A stretch of DNA of 64,000 nucleotides from an uncultured Lachnospiraceae bacterium. GTDB taxonomy: Bacteria > Bacillota > Clostridia > Lachnospirales > Lachnospiraceae. Each line of letters opens with the position of its first letter. The stretch's first letter is position 1. Made by a program: the position numbers and the translations under genes. The stretch is from positions 35,423-99,422 of the forward strand of contig CAJTSH010000011.1 of NCBI GenBank assembly GCA_910578885.1, in the 5' to 3' direction. Positions 1 to 8,923 of this stretch are shown piece by piece. The notes under the pieces were generated by a model. That model made no database searches, was not told the DNA's origin, and was given only the letters and a program-made list of their open reading frames with translations.

Positions 1-38
1 GTTAATGCTGTATAAAATCTATGTTCTTCCAAATCCGA

Positions 39-302
39 TTAAGCAAGCTTATTAACAGCCTTGGTCAATCTGGAAATCTTTCTGGAAGAATTGTTCTTGT
101 GATAAACACCTTTGGTAGCTGCCTTATTGATTTCAGCAGTTGCAGCAACTAAAGCAGACTGTGCAGCGGCTTTATCGTTTGCTTCGATAGCCGCGTAAAC
201 CTTCTTAATCGATGTTTTTACTTTTGATCTGATTGCTTTATTTCTTGCAGTTTTTGTCTCAGTTACAAGAATTCTTTTCTTAGCAGATTTAATGTTAGCC
301 AA
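39..302 (-). CDS. rpsT: 30S ribosomal protein S20
   Basis: Small basic primary-binding protein of the 30S subunit that contacts 16S rRNA. The protein begins ANIKSAKKR after the initiator and ends in a Lys/Arg-rich helix (SRKISRLTKAVNKLA), both typical of S20. I place the start at a TTG at 302, giving 87 residues, the usual family length. A GGAGGT lies 7-8 bases upstream of this TTG, whereas the longer open frame to 317 would put that Shine-Dalgarno inside the coding region. It is transcribed away from gpr, as in Bacillus, where rpsT and gpr are divergent neighbours. The initiator codon is TTG instead of ATG, as also known for rpsT in E. coli and B. subtilis. Confidence 0.95.
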   Translation of the reverse strand: MANIKSAKKRILVTETKTARNKAIRSKVKTSIKKVYAAIEANDKAAAQSALVAATAEINKAATKGVYHKNNSSRKISRLTKAVNKLA

Positions 303-391
303 TCCGTACACCTCCAATGTGAAATTAAGTATATTGAATCTTGATTACACTAAATACGGACACGGACGATTTAATGTAAACATACGAGAAT

Positions 392-420
392 AATATAGTT
401 CATCTCATCTCATATGTCAA
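392..420 (-). promoter_or_regulatory. Sigma-A promoter of rpsT
   Basis: On the minus strand a TTGACA (415-420) is separated by 17 bases from TATATT (392-397). It points at rpsT and leaves a leader of roughly 80 nucleotides. Confidence 0.75.
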
Positions 421-515
421 TACATAATTTGCGATTTTTGTGAAAAAATAGGATTACGCAATAATGATATTTTACAATCAACTATTATAATCAAATGGAC
501 AGGCAGGAGAAGGTT

Positions 516-1469
516 ATGTATCAGGTTCGTACAGATTTGGCGTTGGAGGCCAGAGAAAAATTTGAGGAAGATAATGTAGAGATAAAAGGGGTAAAATTAG
601 AGACTGAGAATGTACCGGGAGATATCTGCATCACGAGGGTCGTTATTGAAACGGAAAACGGTGCAAAGGCGATGGGGAAGCCTAGGGGAACGTATGTAAC
701 ATTGGAGGCTCCGAATATGATTGAAGAGGATGACGACTATCACCGGGAAATATCCGTGCAGTTAGCAAAGGTTATCCGCCAGCTTTTGCCGGAGCAGAGG
801 GAGGAAGCCTCGGTGCTGGTGGTGGGACTTGGGAACAGGGAGGTGACGCCGGATGCCTTAGGTCCAAATGTAGTGGATAATATTATGATAACAAGGCATA
901 TCATAAAGGAATTTGGAAAGTATGCTCTGGGAAATGAGAATATGAGAAAAATCAGCGGTATCGTACCTGGAGTTATGGCGCAGACCGGAATGGAATCGGA
1001 GGAAATCATAAAGGGCGTAGTCGAGGAGACAAAGCCGGATTGTGTAATTGTCGTTGACGCACTTGCGGCAAGAAGCACAAAGCGGTTGAATCGGACGATT
1101 CAGATTACGGATACAGGAATCAATCCGGGTTCTGGAGTGGGAAACCATCGTCACGCAATCAACAAGGAAAGCATGGGAATTCCTGTGATTGCGATTGGCA
1201 TTCCTACTGTGGTAGATGCGGCAACAATTGTGACGGATACCATGAGCGATTTAATTACGGCTATGGCAGAATCCAGCAGATTAAAAGGTCTTGGAGGAAG
1301 TCTGGAAACCTTGGATGAGATGGAAAAGTATGAGTTGATCCGTGAACTGTTATCACCGCATTTAAATGCGTTTTTTGTAACTCCAAAGGATATCGACGAG
1401 GCGATGAAACGGCTGAGCTATACGATATCGGAAGGATTGAATATGACATTTTCCGGGAAACAGGCATAG
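516..1469 (+). CDS. gpr: Germination protease GPR (spore endopeptidase)
   Basis: Aspartic-type peptidase of family A25 that degrades small acid-soluble spore proteins during germination. It is made as a zymogen in the forespore. The sequence carries the family's RTDLALEA segment at the N terminus, the VVGLGNREVTPDALGP stretch and the C-terminal half with VIVVDALAARS and GINPGSGVGNHR. The frame opens at 495, but CAGGAGAAGG is optimally placed before the ATG at 516, which I prefer (317 residues). With that start the propeptide before RTDLA would be very short. It is followed after 28 bases by spoIIP, the same pairing as in Bacillus. A forespore sigma factor promoter is expected upstream; I could not identify one with confidence. 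Confidence 0.95.
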   Translation: MYQVRTDLALEAREKFEEDNVEIKGVKLETENVPGDICITRVVIETENGAKAMGKPRGTYVTLEAPNMIEEDDDYHREISVQLAKVIRQLLPEQREEASVLVVGLGNREVTPDALGPNVVDNIMITRHIIKEFGKYALGNENMRKISGIVPGVMAQTGMESEEIIKGVVEETKPDCVIVVDALAARSTKRLNRTIQITDTGINPGSGVGNHRHAINKESMGIPVIAIGIPTVVDAATIVTDTMSDLITAMAESSRLKGLGGSLETLDEMEKYELIRELLSPHLNAFFVTPKDIDEAMKRLSYTISEGLNMTFSGKQA

Positions 1470-1497
1470 ACAAGCAGTTGCCGACATACAATGAGGT

Positions 1498-2865
1498 ATG
1501 AAGAAAAAGGGATTTGCAGTGGTCTGCCTGATCCTGTGTTTTTGGGTCAGCGCAGGTCAGATAGGACAAAAAAATGTTACACTGACAGAGGCAATCGCAG
1601 GAGAGGTAAAGAGAACGGCGTATATGGGCGTGGTAAAAAGCTATATGCCGGGCTTTTACTACGAAACGGCAGAAAGAAATAAGGAACAGACTGCACTGGA
1701 GTTTGTAGTAGATAAAGCGCTTGAACTATTGCCGGTCTATGGATATATGCAGACGAGGAAGGAATACGAAACACCTGTGGAAAGCGAGCTTTCCTATGAG
1801 GCGATTTTAAAGCGCGAGGCGCTGGATGAGAATTATGTAGATGAAGAAACCGGAGAGGTCATTCTTGCCGCTGTGTATGAAAATGAAGAAGAGATTCTTT
1901 CGGAAGCCGAGACGGAAAATGCCAGAGCAAGAAAAACTGAAGAGCCGACAGAGCAGGCGGATGAAAGAGAAGCAGAAACGGTACAAGAGACAGAAGCAGC
2001 TCAAGCGGCAGGGGAAGAGCCTGAGGAGAAAGCAGAACAGGAAGCAGAAACATTTTCGGCGTCGGACAATATGATTGGAAATTTTCAGATACAGACAGAG
2101 CCGGTAGTAAATTATCCCAGAGAGAAACTGAATGATTTTGACTATCTGATACAGAATTTTTATACAGTTGACCGCAGCACTACGATTAACAGCAGCCAGC
2201 TTGTAGCAGAGCAGCTTCTGGCGGAGGATATGAGTTTAAAGACAACGCCGGATCAGCCTCAGATTTTGATTTATCATACCCACTCTCAGGAAATGTATAT
2301 AGATTCAACACCCGGCGATGTGATGACAGGCGTCGTAGGGTGCGGAGAATATTTAAAAGAGATTCTGACAGAGAAATACGGATACAATGTAATACATCAT
2401 ATGGGGCAGTATGATGTGGAAAACAGAGACTATGCATATTCAAATGCTGCGCCGGCATTAGAACAGCTTCTGGCGGAGAATCCTAGTATTGAGGTCGTGA
2501 TTGATTTACATCGGGATGCCGTTCCGGAAGATGTACATATGGTTCGGACTGTACAGGGGATAGATATGGCGCCGATTATGTTTTTCAACGGGTTGAGCCG
2601 TCTGGCTGACAAAGGGGATATTGCCTATCTAAATAATCCGTATATCATGGATAATCTTGCCATCTCATTTCAAATGAAGCTTGCTGCCTGTGAATACTAC
2701 CCGGATTTGACAAGGCCGGTATATCTGAAGGGCTATCGTTATAATATGCACTATTGCCCGAAGACGCTTTTGGTAGAATTAGGAGCGCAGACGAATACAT
2801 TTGAAGAAGCAAAAAATGCGATGGCGCCGTTGGCGGATTTGCTGCATAAAGTTCTGGGCGATTAA
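1498..2865 (+). CDS. spoIIP: Stage II sporulation protein P (peptidoglycan amidase)
   Basis: Membrane-anchored N-acetylmuramoyl-L-alanine amidase/endopeptidase that works with SpoIID and SpoIIM to thin septal peptidoglycan and drive engulfment of the forespore. Residues 1-20 form a hydrophobic signal-anchor (FAVVCLILCFWV). Residues about 115-190 are a Glu-rich low-complexity linker. The C-terminal half is the SpoIIP domain with IYHTHSQEMY, VIDLHRDAVPE and LLVELGAQTNTFEEA, which hold the expected metal-binding His and catalytic Glu positions. At 455 residues it is longer than many homologues because of the acidic linker. The start is only moderately certain: GAGG lies just one base before the ATG. 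Probably co-transcribed with gpr. Confidence 0.94.
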   Translation: MKKKGFAVVCLILCFWVSAGQIGQKNVTLTEAIAGEVKRTAYMGVVKSYMPGFYYETAERNKEQTALEFVVDKALELLPVYGYMQTRKEYETPVESELSYEAILKREALDENYVDEETGEVILAAVYENEEEILSEAETENARARKTEEPTEQADEREAETVQETEAAQAAGEEPEEKAEQEAETFSASDNMIGNFQIQTEPVVNYPREKLNDFDYLIQNFYTVDRSTTINSSQLVAEQLLAEDMSLKTTPDQPQILIYHTHSQEMYIDSTPGDVMTGVVGCGEYLKEILTEKYGYNVIHHMGQYDVENRDYAYSNAAPALEQLLAENPSIEVVIDLHRDAVPEDVHMVRTVQGIDMAPIMFFNGLSRLADKGDIAYLNNPYIMDNLAISFQMKLAACEYYPDLTRPVYLKGYRYNMHYCPKTLLVELGAQTNTFEEAKNAMAPLADLLHKVLGD

Positions 2866-2895
2866 AAATATTTTAAAATTTACGGAGAAAATCTA

Positions 2896-2923
2896 TTGTA
2901 AGAAAAAAAAATATCAGTATAAT
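2896..2923 (+). promoter_or_regulatory. Sigma-A type promoter before the MBOAT gene
   Basis: TTGTAA (2896-2901), a 16-base spacer, then a perfect TATAAT (2918-2923). It sits 36 bases before the MBOAT start, so the MBOAT-SGNH pair is probably transcribed separately from spoIIP. Confidence 0.6.
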
Positions 2924-2959
2924 AGAAAAAGAGTAAGTACGAAAGAGTGGAATTGAACA

Positions 2960-4297
2960 ATGGAATTTTCTAGTTTGGGATTTTTGTTCCGGTTTTTACC
3001 GATTTTTCTTATTTTATATTATTTGATGCCTGCGCGTTTTCGGAATCTGGCGCTGCTCATATCCAGTATCGTATTTTATGGAATTGGGGATTTGCGTTAT
3101 ATTCCTTTGATTCTTGTATCTATGGTTTTAAATTATGTACTTGTATGGAATATGGATCAATACAGTAAAGAGACAAGGAACCGGAAATGGATTCTTGCTC
3201 TTTTGCTTGCGGTAAATGTGGGGCTTCTTTTGGTCTTTAAATATACGAAATATCCGATGCCGCTTGGCATGAGCTTTTATACTTTTACCGTATTGTCCTA
3301 TGCGTTAGATGTCTATTTCGGACGAAGCGATGCAAAGAAGTCCTTTGTGGATGCCGGCGTTTATATGGTAATGTTTCCGAAGCTGATCTCTGGTCCGATT
3401 GCAGAATATGCGGATATGAAGAAAGAGATAGAGGAGCGTCATATTCACGCAAAGGATATTGAAGAGGGCATTATTATTTTTACGATAGGTCTGGGATTTA
3501 AAGTGATTCTTGCCGAACATTTCGGAATCCTCTGGCATGATATCCGTTCAGCGGGATTTGACAGTATTTCCACGCCGCTTTCGTGGATCGGCGCAGCAGG
3601 CTACAGCGCTCAGTTGTTTTTTGATTTTCAGGGCTATTCATTGATGGCTGTCGGTGTGGGAAGGCTGTTTGGATTTCATCTTCCAGAGAACTTCAATCAT
3701 CCTTACCGCTCCAAAACAGTGGCGGAGTATTACCGCAGATGGCATATGACGCTTGGACAGTGGTTCAAGGACTATCTTTATATTCCGCTGGGCGGCAACC
3801 GAAAGGGATTAAAGCGGACGGTTCTCAACTTGTTTGCCGTATGGCTTGTGACCGGAATCTGGCATGGGGCGACCGTGAATTTTATTATCTGGGGGCTGGT
3901 CTTGTTTTTATTCATTGCAGGAGAAAAGCTGCTCTGGGGAAAGAAATTACAGGAAAGCCGGATCGTGGGGCGGATCTATATCTGGTTTTTTATTCCTTTG
4001 ACCTGGGTGGTCTTTGCTGTTGAAAATTTAAACGAGCTGGGGGTATATTTTACAAGAATGTTTCCGTTCTGGGGGTCAGCCGCTTACGTCAATGCAATGG
4101 ATTATGTACGGTATCTGAGAAACTATTCACTGTTTTTTTTATTGGCATTTTTGGTTTCACTGCCGGTAATGGATACCGTATATGAGAAATATCACAATGG
4201 AAAACTATTTAAAGCGGCTATATTTGTAATATTTGCATTTTGCGTATACGAAATAGCGAATGGGCTGAACAATCCGTTCCTTTATTTTCAATTTTAG
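2960..4297 (+). CDS. MBOAT-family membrane O-acyltransferase
   Basis: Multi-pass membrane-bound O-acyltransferase of the DltB/AlgI/PatA type, which moves acyl groups across the membrane onto an extracellular acceptor. Many hydrophobic segments run through all 445 residues. The diagnostic motifs are present: RRWHMTLGQWFKDYLYIPLGG near residue 260 and GIWHGATVNF near residue 300, whose histidine is the invariant MBOAT catalytic residue. The next gene encodes a secreted SGNH hydrolase, the usual partner in bacterial polysaccharide or peptidoglycan O-acetylation. No dltA or dltC is nearby, so teichoic acid D-alanylation is unlikely. The acceptor cannot be read from the sequence. Confidence 0.9.
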   Translation: MEFSSLGFLFRFLPIFLILYYLMPARFRNLALLISSIVFYGIGDLRYIPLILVSMVLNYVLVWNMDQYSKETRNRKWILALLLAVNVGLLLVFKYTKYPMPLGMSFYTFTVLSYALDVYFGRSDAKKSFVDAGVYMVMFPKLISGPIAEYADMKKEIEERHIHAKDIEEGIIIFTIGLGFKVILAEHFGILWHDIRSAGFDSISTPLSWIGAAGYSAQLFFDFQGYSLMAVGVGRLFGFHLPENFNHPYRSKTVAEYYRRWHMTLGQWFKDYLYIPLGGNRKGLKRTVLNLFAVWLVTGIWHGATVNFIIWGLVLFLFIAGEKLLWGKKLQESRIVGRIYIWFFIPLTWVVFAVENLNELGVYFTRMFPFWGSAAYVNAMDYVRYLRNYSLFFLLAFLVSLPVMDTVYEKYHNGKLFKAAIFVIFAFCVYEIANGLNNPFLYFQF

Positions 4298-4335
4298 AAA
4301 AAGCTTCTGTTATTGGAGGCAACATGGAGGCACAT

Positions 4336-5310
4336 ATGAAGAAAATAAAAAATTGTCCTCTGCTTCTTGCTATTGCAGTGTTCGGAGCGGTATTCAGTCT
4401 GCTCGGCGCGTTGGGAGCAAAGGGAATTTATCAGGAATATACGAAAAATTGGCCAAAGCAGCCGATAATTGCAGCAGTCTTTCAAGGGATTTCAGATGGT
4501 GTTTACCCTTGGCAGATGTTGAATGCCAAGGCGTCTGACCAAAATGACAGTGATCCTTTTCATGATGAGGGATTGTTGTCAACAGAACAGGCAGATGAAA
4601 AAGAATTAGAGACGGAGAAGCTTGGCGAAGTTGAAACGGTGACAGAAGTAAAGGAAGATGCAGACCCCAAATTAGATGATGCAGAAGAAACGGAAGCGCC
4701 GGAGAATAAGACCTATGAATTCACTCATGTAGAAGAGGACTATTTTGATGATGCAGTATTTATCGGTGATTCGAGAATTGTAGGGCTTCATGACTATTCC
4801 GGCTGGAATAATACAACATATTATGCGAGTATTGGATTGACCGTATATGATGTGTTTGACAAGCCGATTGTGGAGGAGAACGGGACAAAGATTACGATAG
4901 AGCAAGCGCTGAGCGAGCATCAGTTTGGTAAGATTCTAGTCATGATAGGAATCAATGAGATGGGAACCGGAACGGTGGACAGTTTCATGAAAGCATATGA
5001 AGAAATGGTTTCGCATTTGCGGGAATTACAGCCGGATGCAATCATTTTCCTGCATGGCATTATGTATGTGAAGCAGGAAAAATCAGAGAGCGACCCGATT
5101 TTCAATAATCCGAATATTCAGGAACGGAATGACAGAATTGCGCAGCTCGCTGATAACAAGAATATATTTTATCTGGATGTAAATGAAGTTGTAACGGACG
5201 AGACGGGCAATCTGAATCCGGACTATACTTGGGACGAAGTACATCTTCTCGGTAAATGGTATGTTCTGTGGACGGATTATCTGAAGGAACATGGGATTAT
5301 AAAGGAGTAG
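4336..5310 (+). CDS. Membrane-anchored SGNH/GDSL hydrolase
   Basis: Predicted extracytoplasmic SGNH hydrolase, probably the acetyl-transfer partner of the upstream MBOAT protein. Residues about 8-30 form one hydrophobic anchor (LLLAIAVFGAVFSLLGALG). An acidic linker follows, then the SGNH domain from about residue 130. Block I is FIGDSRIVG (Ser nucleophile near 144), block III is IGINEMG, and block V is DEVHLLG near residue 300, giving the Asp-x-x-His pair. The open frame extends to 4240 inside the MBOAT gene, but GGAGG at 4326-4330 fixes the start at the ATG at 4336 (324 residues). The stop lies 5 bases before lepA. Confidence 0.85.
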   Translation: MKKIKNCPLLLAIAVFGAVFSLLGALGAKGIYQEYTKNWPKQPIIAAVFQGISDGVYPWQMLNAKASDQNDSDPFHDEGLLSTEQADEKELETEKLGEVETVTEVKEDADPKLDDAEETEAPENKTYEFTHVEEDYFDDAVFIGDSRIVGLHDYSGWNNTTYYASIGLTVYDVFDKPIVEENGTKITIEQALSEHQFGKILVMIGINEMGTGTVDSFMKAYEEMVSHLRELQPDAIIFLHGIMYVKQEKSESDPIFNNPNIQERNDRIAQLADNKNIFYLDVNEVVTDETGNLNPDYTWDEVHLLGKWYVLWTDYLKEHGIIKE

Positions 5311-5315
5311 AATAA

Positions 5316-7127
5316 ATGGCGGCAGACCAAAGTAAAATCAGAAATTTTTGTATCATTGCACATATTGACCATGGGAAATCCACATTAGCCGACCGCATTA
5401 TCGAAATGACAGGATTGCTGACCAGCAGGGAAATGCAGTCACAGGTGTTAGACAATATGGATTTGGAACGGGAACGAGGAATTACCATCAAATCACAGGC
5501 GGTCCGCATTGTCTATCGGGCAAAGGATGGTGAGGAATATATTTTCAATCTCATAGATACGCCGGGACATGTGGACTTTACTTATGAGGTATCCAGAAGC
5601 CTTGCGGCGTGTGACGGCGCCGTATTGGTAGTGGATGCGGCGCAGGGAATTGAGGCGCAGACGCTTGCGAATGTATATCTTGCGCTGGATCACGATTTGG
5701 AGGTGCTTCCGGTCATCAACAAGATTGATTTGCCGAGCGCAGACCCGGAGCGGGTTGTGGAAGAAATCGAAGACGTCATTGGATTAGAGGCACAGGAAGC
5801 GCCGAGAATCTCTGCAAAGACAGGATTGAATGTGGAGGAAGTGTTAGAGCAGATTGTAAATAATCTTCCGGCGCCGCAGGGAGATCCATCGGCGCCTTTA
5901 CAGGCATTGATTTTTGACTCTTTATATGATGCGTATAAGGGAGTAATCGTTTTTTGCCGGGTCAGAGAAGGAAATATCAAGGCAGGAATGCCAATCCGTA
6001 TGATGGCGACCGGTGCCGAAGCGGATGTGGTAGAGGTCGGCTATTTTGGCGCAGGTCAGTTTATTCCGTGTGATGAATTGTCTGCCGGTATGGTTGGCTA
6101 TATCACGGCAAGCCTTAAGAATGTAAAAGATACCAGAGTGGGAGATACCGTAACGAATGCGGACAGGCCTTGCAGTGAGCCGCTTCCTGGCTATAAGAAG
6201 GTAAATCCGATGGTCTACTGCGGTCTTTATCCGGCAGACGGTGCGAAATACCCGGATTTAAGGGATGCGTTGGAGAAATTGCAGTTAAATGACGCAGCTC
6301 TGCAGTTTGAGCCGGAGACATCTATTGCACTGGGCTTTGGATTCCGCTGCGGATTTTTGGGACTGCTTCATCTTGAGGTGATTCAGGAGCGCTTGGAGCG
6401 GGAATATAATCTGGATTTGGTAACGACGGCTCCCGGCGTAATTTATAAGGTCTATAAGACGGATGGAACTGTCATAGATTTGACGAATCCGTCCAATCTC
6501 CCGGATCCTTCTGAAATTGAATATATGGAGGAGCCGTATGTTTCGGCAGAAATTATGGTGACGAGCGAATATGTGGGCGCCATCATGGATTTGTGTCAGG
6601 AACGCCGGGGAATCTATGTGAGCATGGAATATATTGAACAGACCAGAGCTGTAATCAAATACGATTTACCGTTAAATGAGATTATTTATGATTTCTTTGA
6701 CGCTTTAAAATCACGTTCCAGAGGTTATGCTTCTTTTGACTATGAAATGAAGGGTTATCAGCGTTCCGAGCTGGTGAAGCTGGATATTCTGATTAACAAG
6801 GAGCCGGTGGACGCATTGTCCTTTATCGTATTTAAGGATACCGCATATGAGAGAGGCAGAAAGATGTGCGAGAAATTAAAAGGGGAAATACCAAGGCATT
6901 TGTTTGAAATCCCGATACAGGCGGCAATCGGAAGCAAGGTCATTGCCAGAGAGACAGTCAAAGCAATGCGCAAAGATGTTCTTGCTAAATGTTATGGCGG
7001 TGATATTACCAGAAAGCGGAAACTTCTTGAGAAGCAGAAGGAAGGTAAGAAACGGATGCGTCAGGTGGGAAATGTAGAAATCCCGCAGGAAGCATTTATG
7101 AGTGTACTGAAATTGGATGAGGATTAA
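5316..7127 (+). CDS. lepA: Elongation factor 4 (LepA)
   Basis: Ribosome-bound translational GTPase, also called EF4, linked to back-translocation and 30S biogenesis. It has 603 residues, the normal length. G1 is AHIDHGKST (residues 15-23) with a DTPGHVDF G3 and NKIDLPSAD G4. The C-terminal domain unique to LepA is present, ending in the basic region GGDITRKRKLLEKQKEGKKRM. An AAAGGAG precedes the ATG. In Bacillus lepA sits near gpr, spoIIP and hemW, and the same order is preserved here with the MBOAT-SGNH pair inserted. hemW begins 3 bases after its stop. Confidence 0.98.
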   Translation: MAADQSKIRNFCIIAHIDHGKSTLADRIIEMTGLLTSREMQSQVLDNMDLERERGITIKSQAVRIVYRAKDGEEYIFNLIDTPGHVDFTYEVSRSLAACDGAVLVVDAAQGIEAQTLANVYLALDHDLEVLPVINKIDLPSADPERVVEEIEDVIGLEAQEAPRISAKTGLNVEEVLEQIVNNLPAPQGDPSAPLQALIFDSLYDAYKGVIVFCRVREGNIKAGMPIRMMATGAEADVVEVGYFGAGQFIPCDELSAGMVGYITASLKNVKDTRVGDTVTNADRPCSEPLPGYKKVNPMVYCGLYPADGAKYPDLRDALEKLQLNDAALQFEPETSIALGFGFRCGFLGLLHLEVIQERLEREYNLDLVTTAPGVIYKVYKTDGTVIDLTNPSNLPDPSEIEYMEEPYVSAEIMVTSEYVGAIMDLCQERRGIYVSMEYIEQTRAVIKYDLPLNEIIYDFFDALKSRSRGYASFDYEMKGYQRSELVKLDILINKEPVDALSFIVFKDTAYERGRKMCEKLKGEIPRHLFEIPIQAAIGSKVIARETVKAMRKDVLAKCYGGDITRKRKLLEKQKEGKKRMRQVGNVEIPQEAFMSVLKLDED

Positions 7128-7130
7128 GCA

Positions 7131-8300
7131 ATGGAAAAAGAATTGGAATTATATTTGCACATTCCGTTTTGTATGAAAAAATGCAATTACTGTGATTTTT
7201 TGTCTGCTCCGGCAAATGAGAAGACTCAGGAGAAGTATACGGCAGCGCTTGTAAGAGAGATTCGATATTATGGAGAACGTTGTAGAGACCGGAAGGTCTC
7301 TACAATTTATATAGGGGGAGGAACGCCTTCCTGGCTGTCAGAGCATGGGATGGAGGTGATTTTAAAGCAGCTATTTTCGAGTTTTGTAATTAAGCCGGAT
7401 GCGGAAATCACAATAGAGTGTAATCCGGGGACGTTGACGAAGAAGAAGTTACAGACCTATCGGCGGAATAAGGTCAACAGGCTGAGTATGGGGCTTCAAT
7501 CCACAATGAATGATGAACTGAAGGAGTTAGGACGGATACATACGTATGAGCAGTTCGTACAAAATTACGAGCTGGCAAGGAAAGCAGGATTTACCAATAT
7601 CAATGTGGACTTGATGAGCGCCCTGCCGAACCAGACGGCGTCGAAGTACCTGACTTCCTTAAAACGCGTCATAGATTTAAAACCGGAGCATATGTCGGCA
7701 TATTCATTGATGATAGAGCCGGGAACCCCATTTTATGAGAAATATCACTTCGATACGGCGAACCGGAAAGCAGGTCTGCCGACAAAATATCTTCCCAGCG
7801 AAGATACGGAGTATGAAATCTATTATAGGACAAAAGAACTGTTGGAACAGGCGGGGTACTGCCATTATGAAATTTCTAATTATGCAAAACCGGGTTATGA
7901 ATGCCGTCATAACATTGGGTATTGGAAACGGACAGATTATCTCGGCATGGGCTTAGGAGCGTCTTCACTTTTTGAAAATGTCCGGTATGTCAACGAGCAG
8001 GAGCTTTCTACTTATATAGAAGGAACTAAAACAGCTGCAGATCTTCATATTCAGGCTGACGTAATTTCCAGAAGGGGACAGATGGAGGAATTCATGTTTT
8101 TGGGGCTTCGCATGACGGCTGGCGTGACCAGGGCGGAATTTCGCAAGTGCTTTGGCGTGGAAGTAGAAGCAGTCTATGGGGAACTTCTTCCGAGACTGGC
8201 AGGAGAAGGATTGATTGTCTGTGAAGCGGGGGAGATACGTTTGACGGATCGGGGGAGGGATATCAGTAATTATGTTTTGGCGGAATTTTTGATGGAATGA
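7131..8300 (+). CDS. hemW: Radical SAM heme chaperone HemW
   Basis: HemN-like radical SAM protein of the HemW group, which binds heme and delivers it to respiratory enzymes; it is not a coproporphyrinogen oxidase. Cys14, Cys18 and Cys21 (CMKKCNYC) form the CxxxCxxC [4Fe-4S] site, and GGGTPSWLS follows. The protein starts directly at ELYLHIPFC, without the N-terminal extension and extra cysteine of true HemN. The C-terminal HemN domain contains CRHNIGYWKRTDYLGMGLGA. At 389 residues it matches Bacillus HemW. Whether this organism respires with heme is unknown. It follows lepA by 3 bases and is probably co-transcribed with it. Confidence 0.92.
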   Translation: MEKELELYLHIPFCMKKCNYCDFLSAPANEKTQEKYTAALVREIRYYGERCRDRKVSTIYIGGGTPSWLSEHGMEVILKQLFSSFVIKPDAEITIECNPGTLTKKKLQTYRRNKVNRLSMGLQSTMNDELKELGRIHTYEQFVQNYELARKAGFTNINVDLMSALPNQTASKYLTSLKRVIDLKPEHMSAYSLMIEPGTPFYEKYHFDTANRKAGLPTKYLPSEDTEYEIYYRTKELLEQAGYCHYEISNYAKPGYECRHNIGYWKRTDYLGMGLGASSLFENVRYVNEQELSTYIEGTKTAADLHIQADVISRRGQMEEFMFLGLRMTAGVTRAEFRKCFGVEVEAVYGELLPRLAGEGLIVCEAGEIRLTDRGRDISNYVLAEFLME

Positions 8301-8369
8301 GATTCTGTTGGACTTTTTCTTGATGATAGGGGATTTATCCCATATAATAAAAGAAAAGGAGGGGATGAT

Positions 8370-8588
8370 TTGGATCCAGAGTATAATATGATTCAGGCAA
8401 TTATTGATGCAAGAAAAAAGAGTCATCTCACACAGAAACAACTTGCAGAGAGAACAGGGATTGACCAGTCAGATATCAGTAAATTGGAGACTGGTAATGC
8501 CAATCCCACGTTACAAGTGCTGAAACGTCTGGCTGACGGCATGGATATGGTATTGAAATTAGAATTTATACCCAAACACATAAAATAA
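8370..8588 (+). CDS. Small XRE-family HTH protein, HigA-like
   Basis: A 72-residue DNA-binding protein consisting of a single Cro/C1-type helix-turn-helix: TQKQLAERTGIDQSDISKLE is the recognition region. The tail ADGMDMVLKLEFIPK resembles HigA antitoxins. The start is a TTG at 8370, supported by AAAGGAGGGG just upstream; an ATG at 8365 is in another frame. The 69 bases before it hold no HigB/RelE-type toxin, and a strong terminator follows it, so this looks like an orphan antitoxin or a stand-alone regulator. Its target is unknown. Confidence 0.8.
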   Translation: MDPEYNMIQAIIDARKKSHLTQKQLAERTGIDQSDISKLETGNANPTLQVLKRLADGMDMVLKLEFIPKHIK

Positions 8589-8601
8589 TTGGATATAATT
8601 T

Positions 8602-8629
8602 AAAGTCGCTTTGAGTGAAGCGGCTTTTT
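8602..8629 (+). terminator. Rho-independent terminator after the HTH gene
   Basis: A 10-bp stem (8602-8611 with 8618-8627, one G-T pair), 6-base loop and T run. It closes the lepA-hemW-HTH transcription unit. Confidence 0.85.
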
Positions 8630-8695
8630 CCATTATCTCCCAAAACGAATTTCACCATTTCATTTATAAATAAATCATAAAATCACAAAATAGTG

Positions 8696-8724
8696 TTGAC
8701 AAAAAAAATAGTTGGTGCTATCTT
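8696..8724 (+). promoter_or_regulatory. Sigma-A promoter of the hrcA operon
   Basis: TTGACA (8696-8701), a 17-base spacer and TATCTT (8719-8724). The CIRCE operator begins 15 bases downstream, overlapping the expected transcript start. Confidence 0.85.
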
Positions 8725-8739
8725 AAGTACAGAAAGCAA

Positions 8740-8766
8740 TTAGCACTCTTTTTGAATGAGTGCTAA
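8740..8766 (+). promoter_or_regulatory. CIRCE operator (HrcA binding site)
   Basis: Perfect consensus TTAGCACTC, 9-base spacer, GAGTGCTAA. HrcA binds this inverted repeat to repress the heat-shock operon. It shows that hrcA-grpE-dnaK is autoregulated by HrcA. Confidence 0.97.
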
Positions 8767-8770
8767 CAAC

Positions 8771-8865
8771 AAAAATCCAGAAGCTGGAAACAGACGGATT
8801 GGATTTTTTCATACTCATGAGCGATGATATATTTCATATAACTTTAAATAGTGACGCTCGTGAGT
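8771..8865 (+). promoter_or_regulatory. Structured hrcA 5' leader
   Basis: Two inverted repeats lie between CIRCE and hrcA. AAAAATCCA (8771-8779) pairs perfectly with TGGATTTTT (8800-8808), which ends in a T run like an intrinsic terminator; a small CCAG/CTGG hairpin sits in its 5' half. ACTCATGAGCG (8813-8823) pairs with CGCTCGTGAGT (8855-8865) with one G-T pair. The rest of the gap from 8589 to 8923 shows nothing else beyond the promoter, CIRCE and the upstream terminator. Confidence 0.45.
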
Positions 8866-8923
8866 CGGCGTTACTGGCAAAACTTATTGCTCGTCAGTAT
8901 AAATTGGTTTCGGGAGCAGTCAG

